In this document: in pieces, positions 45,880-56,507 of the stretch
Layout: the number at the start of each line of letters is the position of its first letter
Numbering within the stretch: position 1 is the stretch's first letter
NCBI GenBank assembly: GCA_050084985.1
Contig: JBITNC010000001.1
Coordinates: forward strand, 153,450,001-153,514,000
Reading direction: 5' to 3'
DNA from: Nageia nagi
Lineage: Eukaryota > Pinophyta
DNA: 64,000 nt
The notes under the pieces: generated by a model
Told to the model about the DNA's origin: nothing
Database searches by the model: none
The model's input: only the letters and a program-made list of their open reading frames with translations
Made by a program: the position numbers and the translations under genes

Positions 45880-48874
45880 AAGAATTCAAAGTTCACTCCC
45901 CCTTTCTAGGGAACTTCACTAATCCAATACAATCCATGAGCTTAAAAAATTGAGCATTAGAAAGGGGTTTAGTGAAAAAATAAACAAAGTTCAAGGCAAA
46001 TGGATAATACTCTATGTATGATGTCATCTAGAACCTTCCCCTTGATAAAATATTCTTAGATTTCAACATATTTTTTCTCTAATAAAAAATGAGATTGTTA
46101 GCCAAATAAATAGTCGATTGATTATCTAAATAAATATGAGATGGATGATCTTGATCATACTGAATTTCTTTCATAAGATACCTAAGCCAAATAGCTTACT
46201 AGGTTGCAACAAATATGGCTCAATAAAATAGTAGGCTACTTCTTGGAAGTTCGATAGATAAAACCTAAACCAATCTTAAACACATATATAGAGGTTGATT
46301 TCTTGCATCTGTATCTCTCCCATCATCAAAATATAACAACCTTGAGAGAATAAATGAGGTCAACTTGGAATACTTGAGATTAATATATTTCATTCTTGTA
46401 ACATACCTTAATATTTTTTTAACAGCATTAAGGTGCTCAACATATAATTTTTGCATAAATTATACTATCAAATTTATTACAAAGCTAATATCTAGCCTAG
46501 AGATAGTCAAATATGATAGATTACTAATTAATTGCCTATAAGAAGTAGTACCTACTAGCTAAGAGTTGAATCTAAGAGATAGAGTTATTCTAAGAGAAAT
46601 TGGGATCACAGTAGATTTGCATTCCTCTATTCTAAACTTATGCAAAAATATCTTATATATACTTGGATTAATAAATATATCTATAATTCTTGTATTGGTA
46701 CACTTGGATATAAGATAGTAATGCAAGAGACCAAGATCAATCATTTTATAAGTTTTCTTAAGTTTAGATATGCACTCTTTGATGATTTCATTAGTATTCT
46801 CAATGATTAGAATATCATCCACATAAACAAGAATCAAGACCATATCTTATCCCTGATTGAGCATATATAGATTAGAGTTGGAGAAGTACATAGAGAATCC
46901 AATATCCATAAAGTATCCTAAAATATTTTTGTAACAAGTTCTAAGTACTTTCTTAAGTCCATAAAATGACTTCTTTAGCTTGCATAACAACAAACCCTTC
47001 TATTTTATTCATGTAGATTTTCACATCTAAGTCACCATTGAGAAACACACTTTTTACATCAATTTGAAAAGTCTTTCAACCTTGAGCTACTAAAAGAGCA
47101 AGGAGTATTTTGATAGTAGGTATCTTTTCCATGAGAGAAAAGGTTTTCTCATAATTAACTTCATATTTCTGAGCAAAATCTTTAGCCACTAACCTTGCCT
47201 TGTATTTATAAATATCTCTAACTAAATTATACTTAATCTTGTAGATCCACATACTGCTAATCACACTCCTTTTATTGGAATAAGGAACCAAGTCCCAAGT
47301 TTCATTTTTCATAAGTGCCTTGTACTCCACTTTCATGGCTTCCATCTACTACTCATGCTTTGAAGCTTTCTTGAATGATAAGGGCTCATTTTTGTTATCA
47401 ATTTTGGTAAATAAGGATTTGTTCAAAGTCATAATTCTTATTATTCTCTGAATTAGATAATTTTACTCCTAATGAGACTTATCTACATTGATATATAACC
47501 ATTTAAGTGCAAATAAAGAGTCAACTAGATCATCAATATCCTCATTGGAAGAATATTTCTTAGGAAGTTCATTGAACTTTACATCCATCGAGATGGACAT
47601 TGTTCTATGGAATAAAGATTAGAGCCTGTAGCCTCTATGGTGAATGTCATAGCCCACAAAAATTAATTTTTCAAGTCTTTTATCCAATTTCTTCCTTTTC
47701 TCAAAAATAATGTAGAAGGATTTGTAACTAAACACCCTAAAGTGAGAAATGTTAGGTTTCTTTCCTATCGATACCTCAAAAGGAATTATTCCCTCAACAA
47801 ATTTTATGGCATACTTATTCAAAGTGTACATTTTTCCTTCATAAAGAATTTTTTATAAAAATTTTCAAACCTATCCTTTTCAAAGTACATGTGATTATTG
47901 CACCTAGAGTCAACAATCCAATCAATCGAGAAATTATGACACATGGAGTAAAGAGAAGAAACAAAACTAGCTTTAATATTCTTCTTCCCTTTGAAGTTCT
48001 TCATATTTTCATTCCCCTTATTATTTTCTTCTATTGTCTTTTTGTATCAATAAAATTCTTTATGACCATGTCCATAACAAAAGTTACAATTACCATCGAA
48101 TTTTAGCTTGGGATTTGGTTTCTATGCCTTACCCTTTCCATCTATTTGCTTGAAGTTATTGTTGTTTCCCTTCATTTCAAACTTCTTGGAGGTAGCAAGA
48201 AATGACTTCTTTTTGTACTTGAACTTCTTCTTGAAATGAGTTTTGGTTGCTCCTAAAGCAATGTTATTTTCCTTTATAGAAGAGATCAACATATTTTTGT
48301 TAAGAGTTTCCTCATGATTCAGAAGGAGCCTTGAAAGGTTCTTGAGAGAGAATACTTCTTCATTATCATCAAGCCTAGTCTCAATAATTGTCATAAAGTT
48401 ACTAAACTTTTAAGAAAGGCTTTGAAGAATATTAAATACCATGAACTCATCATTGATCTAATTGCATCCATAATCAATAAGCTAGATCCTAAGGTCAATG
48501 ATCTTGTTCAAATATATGAAAACATTTTCTTCTTCCCCTAGATGACATTGAAGCAACTTTTGAAGAATGATGAACCTTCTTAAAAATTTGGATCCTAGGT
48601 ATATTTTCTTGAGCCTATCCCAAGTTTCCTTTGTAAAGGTTTAAGAATAGATCATAAACAACACTTCATATGATACTACACAAAAAATCATAGAGATTGC
48701 TAGCTCATTCTTTGAGTTGTAAGCCTCATGTGCCTTCTCTTCTATAGAAGTAACTAGGTTCTCAATAACTGCCTACCATAGTTTACTTGCATGTAGTTGA
48801 ACTTTCATATGAGGTTCCCAAATACCATAGTTGGAACCATTGAGAATATGCTTAGGTAAGAAGGTGTCTCCCAT
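45880..48874 (-). pseudogene. Copia-1 gag-pol pseudogene
   Basis: Starts MGDTFLPKHILNGSNYGIW at 48874. Gag (UBN2-type) continues to about 48120 in one frame with stops mostly at Gln positions. Protease-like WIVDSRCNNHM lies near 47925-47893, where the usual active-site Gly has become Arg. The integrase C-terminal part reads PFEVSIGKKPNISHFRVFSY near 47770, then GYDIHHRGYRL. RT blocks: NETWDLVPYSN, YKARLVAKDFAQKY (47305-47160), and LILVYVDDILI with the catalytic Asp pair (46837-46805). RNase H: HLNAVKKILRYVTRM near 46440 and the tail FFKLMDCIGLVKFP near 45945-45905. Two net frame changes (about 48004-47831 and 47076-46843). The integrase catalytic core appears to be missing or unrecognisable, since the interval between protease and the integrase tail is very short. 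Confidence 0.85.
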
Positions 48875-51873
48875 TTTCTACATAAGAAGTTGAAAGTGTT
48901 AACCAATGTAAGCATGTTAAATTTATGAACCAAATTAATCAACTATACATGTTGAGTTTAATTATTCATATATGTTTATATTTATTTGAATTAATCAACC
49001 ATACATGTTGAATTAATATATGATAAATTTTAACCAAATATGATAAAAAAAGGCATGCTGAACTTATTTAAAAAAATTCACATATGCAAAGGTTTACAAT
49101 AGAATCACATAATATATTCCATACATTTGATATTTTATCATAACCAAGTACTATAATTGTAGTGAGGGATAAAGTTGAGGATTGTTTTCTTATTTAAAAT
49201 TAGGCCTTCACCTAGATTCCTATAAGATGGAGCCCACATCCTACCAATCCTCAACTAATTTTCCTTAGTCAATAATATGCTCTCAAAAGGAGGAGTAATA
49301 ATTATTTTTCAAGGGTGTGATGTATGTTAGATCGATAAAATAATTACATTGATTAGGTTTCAAGTTGTCCACCTAGGTTATTAATATAATCCATTACTAT
49401 ACATGTGAACATGTAGTATCATTACACACATGCTTGTCCATCTATATGGAGTTATATTCATACCAACAAGGAACTTATGGGAAATTAAGAAGTATGAACT
49501 TTTAACCATTTGGATCATAAAAATGAAGGCTTTAGTCTTTCTTATCCTCATCTCATAACTCTCTAAATAAGTCATTACAGAATGTACATACATATGTGTT
49601 TATTTTAGTTGGTGCATTTTCATTGTTTACTATTTTTGCAAAAAATATAACCAAAGTGCTTAACATAAAGTAAAGTACATAAAAAAATGATACATCATCC
49701 AAAATTTGAAACCTAAGAGTCTAATGGGTTTTGTTGCCAACCCCAAGAGGAACTTTTTATATAAGTTCCATAATTTTGCACAAGTTAACCTATAATTTTG
49801 CATAAGTTCATTATTTTTAAGTAAAAAAATAAGTATAGTACCCCCCATTTTAAAAGAGAGTAAACTTTAGCAAAAAAAAGTTCCCCTTCAACATAGCATT
49901 GCAATTTAACCTTAGGAAAAGAAATTAACTTTTAACACTAAGGGAAAAATAATTATCATATTTTAACCATAAAAAGATTAATCATATCCTTTCCAATTTG
50001 ACCTTAGAGAAAAAAATAATATTAATACTAAGGAAAAAATAACTCCAAAAAAATGCCTCTCCCTTGCAATTTTACCTTAGCATTAAAAAAATTTTACTTT
50101 TCAAAGGATAAAATTCAAAAAAAATTCCTTACATTTGAAAATATTTTTTTTAAAGTGAGCATGTTCACAATTCTAAGATATTTATGCATTTATAGTAAAA
50201 TTAATCCTTATTCTAAGAAAAAAATGCAATTATAAAAATTCCCTTTTTTTCTTAAAATGAATGCCTAAGTAAAGATTATCCCCCTTGAAAAATATACTCC
50301 TAATCACATCCTTGAAAAAAATTGTTTTCCTTTGAAGTTTTTATAAATAAGTTTCTTCACAAATACAACTATTTAGTCTTCCTATGCTCATTTAATATGA
50401 GCCCATACCTCATTTAAGTTGCCTTCATAAGCAAAAGAAAATGATGAGATAAAATAATTAACTTAGAAAAAAAATACTTTTCTAAGACTATCAAAAATTT
50501 TGAAGAAAGTACCCACCAAAAACTTAGCTTGCAAGTTAAAGGTTTGGGCATTTAATTTATGGAAATCCCTCATGATTAAAGAAAATTAACAAGGTAAAAA
50601 AATATTAAAAAATAGAAGGGAGTTGAAAACAAGCTGGTATTAGCCTAGCCAACCTTGGATGGCCAGAAGGGGGTGTATCATGAGCACTCATGAGGGAGCT
50701 ATGAGCCCACCCAACCTTGGGGGCCATGGATACCCTTAGCAGGGCTACAAGCCCACCAAGGAGGGGTCCCAAGCCACTCAATTTCTATGAGCCATTGAAA
50801 TCATTTCTTGGGTGTAGAAAATATTAGGTGATCAAGCATGGGAGCACTTATTTGCTCATTTATCTTCACATAAGAGGGTTGTAAGAGGTGTAGGGTTAGG
50901 AGAGTACATGAGTTAGGGCATAGATCGTCGATGATAGGGATAAAGGTGGAGCTCCTTTTATCTTTGATTGACCTACTAGGAGCATATGGTTGTAGGCTAA
51001 GGGAGGAAGGTTCGAGGCAACATGGTGGTTGGGGCTTCCTAAGCATCAATGGTATCGTAATGAAGAGTATTATGGTTGGTGAGTGCTAAGGATGATATTT
51101 TAGGAGCAAAGCTACCATGTGACATGAAGATGGTATCAAGGTGCTAGGTTGGGTCACACCAGAGAGGGGGGGACACCATGCTATGCTGCAAGCTAACAAT
51201 GTTGGTGGTGGAGCAAAGGGTTGACAAGGATGGGGGCCAACCAACCAAGGGCTAGTCAGCTTCTACTCCTTTTTTTAAGTTGATGTTAAATTTTCAAACC
51301 CCCACTAGATTTTAATATTGGAAAAGAAAACTCTTTATATTTTGCAAAAAAAATTACTTTATATAATTTTTTTAAAAGGACCTTCCCCCTTATTTTTAAG
51401 CTAAATTTAAAAAATGCTCCTTATTTTAGAGTAAGAAGAAATTTCTCCACCTTAATTTAGAATGTGTAATGAAAAAAAAAACTTCCTTTTTTACAAAATA
51501 AAAGCCTCCTCTTTTTTTATTTCAATAATAAATAGTATATAAAAATGGTAATATTTTTGTACACTAAACTCTTTAATATAAAAAAACAAAATTATAGAAA
51601 TATACTAAGCAAATTTTGTAAAACAAAAATTGTAACTAACATAAAAAGTTAGTATAAACAAAAAAAATTGGATCATATTGCTACTTTTAAATATATTTTG
51701 CTAAAAAAATGAACTAACACATAACAAAAAATATGTTAATATCATAATTAACTTAATCAAAACATCAAGAGGGTGGGAGGTTATACCTTCACAAACCTCT
51801 TTACCTCACCAAAGAATATGGAAGGAGTGGGATGATCCTTCAAAGAAATATTGAGGAAGAGCCTTTACACCAA
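48875..51873 (-). other. Unusually long leader of copia-1
   Basis: About 3 kb between the primer site and the gag start. It includes two 22-base direct repeats (attaatcaa[c]yatacatgttga at 48934 and 48990), very A-rich parts (49850-50600, 51300-51780) and one clearly GC-richer block at 50630-51270. No coding family or nested terminal repeats were recognised. It may hide an old nested insertion. Confidence 0.5.
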
Positions 51874-51885
51874 GCTTTGATACCA
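51874..51885 (-). other. Primer-binding site of copia-1, initiator tRNA-Met type
   Basis: The minus strand reads TGGTATCAAAGC, one base from the canonical TGGTATCAGAGC, two bases inside the 5' LTR end. Confidence 0.85.
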
Positions 51886-51887
51886 AA

Positions 51888-52384
51888 TGAAAGAAATTAA
51901 GAATAAAGACTCAATTCCTATATGTCCAAGATTATATGAAAGCTCTCTCAAACATAAATACTAAAGCATAAATAATCTCATAAATTGATGCCAATGTAAA
52001 TTGGTACCGCTAACCATGTGAGAACATCCACTAACTAATATCTTTCTCATTCACAAAAATAACTCTCTTATAATATATATTTCTTCCTTTCCTAACACTA
52101 ATCCTATAGCATATCTTTGATTCAACTTTTGGTGTGTAATCTCAAGGAGAGATCCTTTTATTTATAGTTAAAAACCCTCCCTTGGATCACCCTTTTAACC
52201 ATTGTATAGAGGCATGATATGCTTCACCCTTTTACCCTAGCAGCATGCTCATGAGGAGTGTAGGATAAGTTACATTATCATATTGAATTAAATACTTAAG
52301 GTATCTAGGGACACCTTTAAGTATTGGTGAATTTACATGAATAGCCTTATAAAAATTTACAATAATACATTATACATTCTAACA
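51888..52384 (-). repeat. Shared LTR: 5' LTR of copia-1 and 3' LTR of an adjoining copy
   Basis: About 497 bases, TG...CA. On its low side it has the PBS of copia-1. On its high side (52385 on) it has the polypurine tract and 3' region of another element of the same family. One LTR thus serves two elements. Confidence 0.8.
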
Positions 52385-52640
52385 CTCTCCCTTAATGAAA
52401 TATTGGGATAGAGTGAAGAGGAGAGAAGAAAGAGAGTAAAAGAGAGTTCTCCTCCATACAAATACAATTGGAGATGAGAACTTTTACATATTTGTGAAGT
52501 AAGAAAGATTTTAGTTTGATAATCACTACTTTACCATTCTAACAAATGGTTTACGACAAAATCATTACCAAAATTGGTTTCAATGCACATAAAGTAGTCA
52601 TCCAAATGGAAGTTAACATGATGAGCCTCTATGAACCTTA
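52385..52640 (-). mobile_element. 3' internal fragment of a second copia-1 copy
   Basis: Collinear with 45093-45348 (polypurine tract, then gatgagaacttttacat, ttgtgaagtaag, ctttaccattctaacaaatggttta, gaagttaacatgatga). It ends at 52640, where the LTR of copia-2 begins. Confidence 0.8.
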
Positions 52641-53825
52641 TGACACAAATATGCCACCTAGCATAATTATTTTATGTTATTAATTAAATTAAATATATTT
52701 TCATAATTACACATTTAAATGAAGAATTTTAAAACTAACAAATATGGCTTTGAGCATTTGAGAGAAAAAGTATCACACAAAACGAAACTATCCAAAACTA
52801 GAAAAAGTGATTTGGAGCCATTTTACAATGCTCACCGTTTCTTAATAAAAATGTGGTTTGGATTGAAATTTAAAATTTAAGCTCTTAGTATATCTGCCTA
52901 CCTCTAGTAAAAAATTTTAAATTCAAATCCTAAATTGTTTCTAAATTTTCCACTTGCAAAGTAGCATTTTGGGCTAATTTTACAATAGTCAAAACTTGAA
53001 AAGTGAGAAATTATCTTTTTACAACTCATGGCATTTTTTTGTCATATTTTCATTAAATTTGAACCATATGCAAATCTTATTACCACCTACCTCCAATTAA
53101 AATTTTTTAGTCTAACTCTTCATAGTTTTCTTAATATTCCATCTTCAAAGTGGCCTCCGATGCTAATTTTACAATTATCCCAAAATGTGCAAAATTATCC
53201 AAGTACCAACAATGCAAAATATTGGTCAAAATACTAAGATGATACCTCAAATACCATGTTGACCAATTTCTACACATGTTGATACATTTCACACTGATCC
53301 ATCCTATCTAAACACACACCAAAGAGAAATTGAACTATTTCACCAAAATTGTCAAGGGATCCAAAATAGTACGAAGGTCCAACTTACAAGTAACGCCAAT
53401 ATAATGTTGCAATTGGACCATACGACATAGTCCATTAACATGCATGAGCAATGTTTTCAATAATTGGACCTTTTTAACAACTTTTGTAATTTTCACAACT
53501 TAGTAGCTACGTTTGAAATTTTGCAAGAGTGGGTTGAACCAACTTCACTTGAGCACTGAACATGTTCACACAAGAACCAAACATATTCAAATAGACTCCA
53601 AATAACTTTCTAACAACTTTTGAAAGTTTTATAATATTTTGACAACTTTTCGATGACTTTTGCAAATTCGCACAAATCACTTGCAACAACTTCAATCGAA
53701 CATGAAACATATCTTCAACATCATTGAAAAGCTTTTAACAAGCATCAAACACTACATTGTTGTACCAAATGAATCCCACTGAGTGTGTTGAAAATAATGA
53801 GAATATCATTGATACACCTTGTTCA
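52641..53825 (-). repeat. 3' LTR of copia-2
   Basis: On the minus strand it starts TGAACAAGGTG after the polypurine tract and ends TTTGTGTCA at the break with copia-1 sequence, about 1.18 kb. Inside, about 52790-53210 holds degenerate repeats of roughly 170 bases (words gctaattttacaat and aaatttta). The outer end is inferred from where copia-1 homology stops. Confidence 0.6.
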
Positions 53826-53841
53826 ATAATCTCCCCCTTTG
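53826..53841 (-). other. Polypurine tract of copia-2
   Basis: The minus strand reads CCAAAGGGGGAGAT directly before the LTR, the usual copia form. A similar CAAAGGGGGAGAAG lies about 60 bases upstream. Confidence 0.75.
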
Positions 53842-53989
53842 GAATTGTTGGCAATACATGCACAATTTCTTTTAACTTCTTCTCCCCCTTTGATAACAAG
53901 TACAAAGGGATGTTGTAAACTAAACCTGAGCCCATATATAAAATTCTTGGAAAAAACTTTGTACACTTAGTAAAAATCATAAACAAGAG

Positions 53990-56400
53990 AAAAATAATAC
54001 ATAGGGAAAAAAATGCTCCCCATGAGAATGTGGCCCCAAAAGGTGGTCAATGCTTGGGAAGTGTGACCACTCCCAATATTTTATGAAGGTATTCAAATAC
54101 TTCCTTGGGAAATGGTTTGGTGAAGATATATACTACTTTCTCTATTATTGGAATAAAATATAACTTAACCTCTCCTTTAGCAACCTTCTCTTTCAAAAAA
54201 TGATACTAGATAGCAATATGTTTTGTGCAAGAATGCATAATCGAGTTCTTTAAGATATGAATTGCACTTGTATTATCAAACATGATTGAAATTGGCTTAT
54301 TGATCTAAATACCAAGATTGTTTACCATTTGCTTGATGCATAAAACTTGTGTACAATAAGATGTTGCTGCTATATACTATACTTATGTTGTAGATAAAGA
54401 TATTGATTCTTATTTCTTATTGTACCATCTCACAAGATTTTCACCCAAGTAAAATACACCTCCACTAGTACTTTTCTTGTCATCAACACTCCATACCTAA
54501 TTTGCATATAAAAATACAATAATTGTGAATTCCTTCCCCTTGGGATACCATAAGCCATTATTCATTGTACCTTTGAGTTACCAAATTATTGTGTGCACTA
54601 CCTCTTTCCAAAATTTATCTCCAATCTTACTTTCAATCAACATAGTTCTTACCATTTCTTGTATTTCCCTATTCTTTCTCTCTATGATACCATTTTGTTG
54701 GGGTGTCCTAGCTCTTGAAAACTATCTCCTGATGTCATATTTTTCATAATATTCTATAAAATCCTCTAAATTGAAATTTACTCCTCTATCTAATCTTAAG
54801 CATTGAACCCTTTTTCCTATTTGATTCTCAACCTGATTTTTGAAAACCTTGAACATCTCAAAAACTTTTGATTTATGCTTCAAAAACATTACCCATGTCA
54901 TTATAGAATAGTCATCCATGTAAAACATAAAATATTTATATGCATTTATGCTTTGCATTCTCATGGGTCCACACTTGAATCAGTACATACAAGTTCCAAA
55001 GGTTTACTAGAATAGTACTCTTTTGCCTTGAATGTAATTTGAGTTAGCTTACCTTTTCGACATAAAATGCAAATGTTATTTGATGGCTTGTTGATGTTAC
55101 AAATGTCTCTTACAACTTTATTTGAACTTATTTTCACTAGATTATCGAAGCTGATATGCCCAAGTCTCTTATGCCAAATTTAGTCCTCATCCTCCTTTCT
55201 GAGAAAACATGATCCCTCTAAAGCATCTATTAGTGTGTACTAATTTCTAGAAATCCTTGTTCTCAGCTATCAATTTGCCACTATTTGCCCTTCTAATTTT
55301 ACATATTTTTTTTCTTAAATATCACATTATGGAATTTATCACAAACCATGAAAAACACTTCTTCTAACTTGATTTTCCTACTATTGATATTAATTGTGCC
55401 TCTTCCAACTATCTTGACTCAATCATTATTACCAAACTTAACCAAACCACCTTCATATTGTTGCAACTTTTCAAACCTTTGTTTATCTCTAGTCATGTGA
55501 CTTGAGAAGCCATTATCAAGTATCCATAGGGTTGTTTTATCCTATACTTTAAAAGTTATTTGTATTATCAATTATTCCTTATCATTCTTTCATTTCTCTT
55601 TCTCCTTCCATACTTGTTTTACTTTAGGTTTGGGCTCTTGTACTTGTTCTTCATTTTATGTTTCTTGCATAAAGTTTTCTTGTATTTTTATATTTTGTCT
55701 CATAGATTGAAATCCTCTATCTTGAAGACCATTACAAGAAAATGTATTTCTACAAACTCTTATTATATGCCCAAACTTATGGTAGTCATAGCATTCTAAC
55801 AGATATTCCATTAATGGTCCAAATGCATTCCTACTTACAAAAGTTCTTGGTGCACCATTAAATTTGTAATCTAACAATTTCTGACCATAATCATTGCATT
55901 TAAAATAATAACCATTAAAAAAAAAGATTGAACCCAATTTGTGATCTTTTCTAGGATTTTTAGGTGCCATTAATTACCTTCTTTGATGGTAGACTTTTGT
56001 GAAATCATCATAATCAACGTTCCTCTCTTGCCTTACATCCTCTTTCACTAATTTATTTTCTTCTTTCTTGAGAAATTTTGTATTCTCAGCCTTTATTGCA
56101 TTTGATGATTATCCCTTTTCAAAACCCAAGCCAAACTTAATTGAAGAATTTTTTTTGACTTTTTATTATTTCTTCCATCTTTTTGGAACTGCCCTCAAGA
56201 ATTTGATATGCACCAATTCTCTAATTCATTTCTTCCAACTCCATCATCAACCCCACTATCTCCTCTTCAAGTTTACTACAATTTTCAACTTTCATAGTAA
56301 GTTACACCTCTATATCTTCATATAATTTTTTGGATTCCTCAACTTACAATTTTAGACTTGCTATAATGTCATTTGGATTATCAAGATTTTTTGATGTTTT
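53990..56400 (-). pseudogene. Copia-2 gag-pol with reverse transcriptase missing
   Basis: From high to low: gag coiled coil (KLEEEIVGLMMELEEMN near 56270), zinc-knuckle region (ECYDYHKFGHIIRVCRNTF, 55800-55745, two Cys changed to Tyr and His), and a protease-like HMTRDKQRFEKLQQY near 55500. GAG-pre-integrase follows (HKRLGHISFDNLVKISSNKV, near 55180). Integrase reads YFMFYMDDYSIMTWVMFLKH, LRLDRGVNF (54930-54770) and TPQQNGIIERKNREIQEMVR (54700-54640). From about 54560 the sequence passes straight to RNase H (AATSCCTQVL near 54350, MFDNTSAIHILKNSIMHSC near 54250). No RT block lies between them, so the whole RT is deleted. Confidence 0.8.
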
Positions 56401-56407
56401 TCTATGC

Positions 56408-56507
56408 NNNNNNNNNNNNNNNNNNNNNNNNNNNNNNNNNNNNNNNNNNNNNNNNNNNNNNNNNNNNNNNNNNNNNNNNNNNNNNNNNNNNNNNNNNNNN
56501 NNNNNNN
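56408..56507. other. Assembly gap (100 N)
   Basis: Exactly 100 N bases. On the left is copia-2 gag; on the right unit A resumes in mid-sequence. The joining of these two sides is not proven by the sequence. Confidence 0.98.

Larger units (their letters stand above)
44592..52384 (-). mobile_element. Ty1/copia LTR retrotransposon (copia-1), two LTRs
   Basis: Minus-strand element of about 7.8 kb. Read from high to low coordinates: 5' LTR (52384-51888), tRNA-Met-type PBS, a leader of about 3 kb, gag, protease, integrase, RT, RNase H, a 3' untranslated stretch, polypurine tract (45101-45093), 3' LTR (45092-44592). The two LTRs differ visibly, so the insertion is old or the LTRs come from recombined partners. 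All coding parts are broken by stops. Confidence 0.85.
52641..56407 (-). mobile_element. Second copia element (copia-2), RT-deleted, cut by gap
   Basis: 3' LTR (52641-53825), polypurine tract, RNase H, integrase, GAG-pre-integrase, protease and gag on the minus strand, with the 5' end lost in the gap. It interrupts the 3' region of a copia-1 copy, so it inserted later. Confidence 0.8.

Noticed and set aside
51874-51885. Fragment of a tRNA-Met gene
   Set aside because: Position two bases inside an LTR and the 12-base length fit a retrotransposon primer-binding site, not a tRNA gene. No cloverleaf surrounds it.
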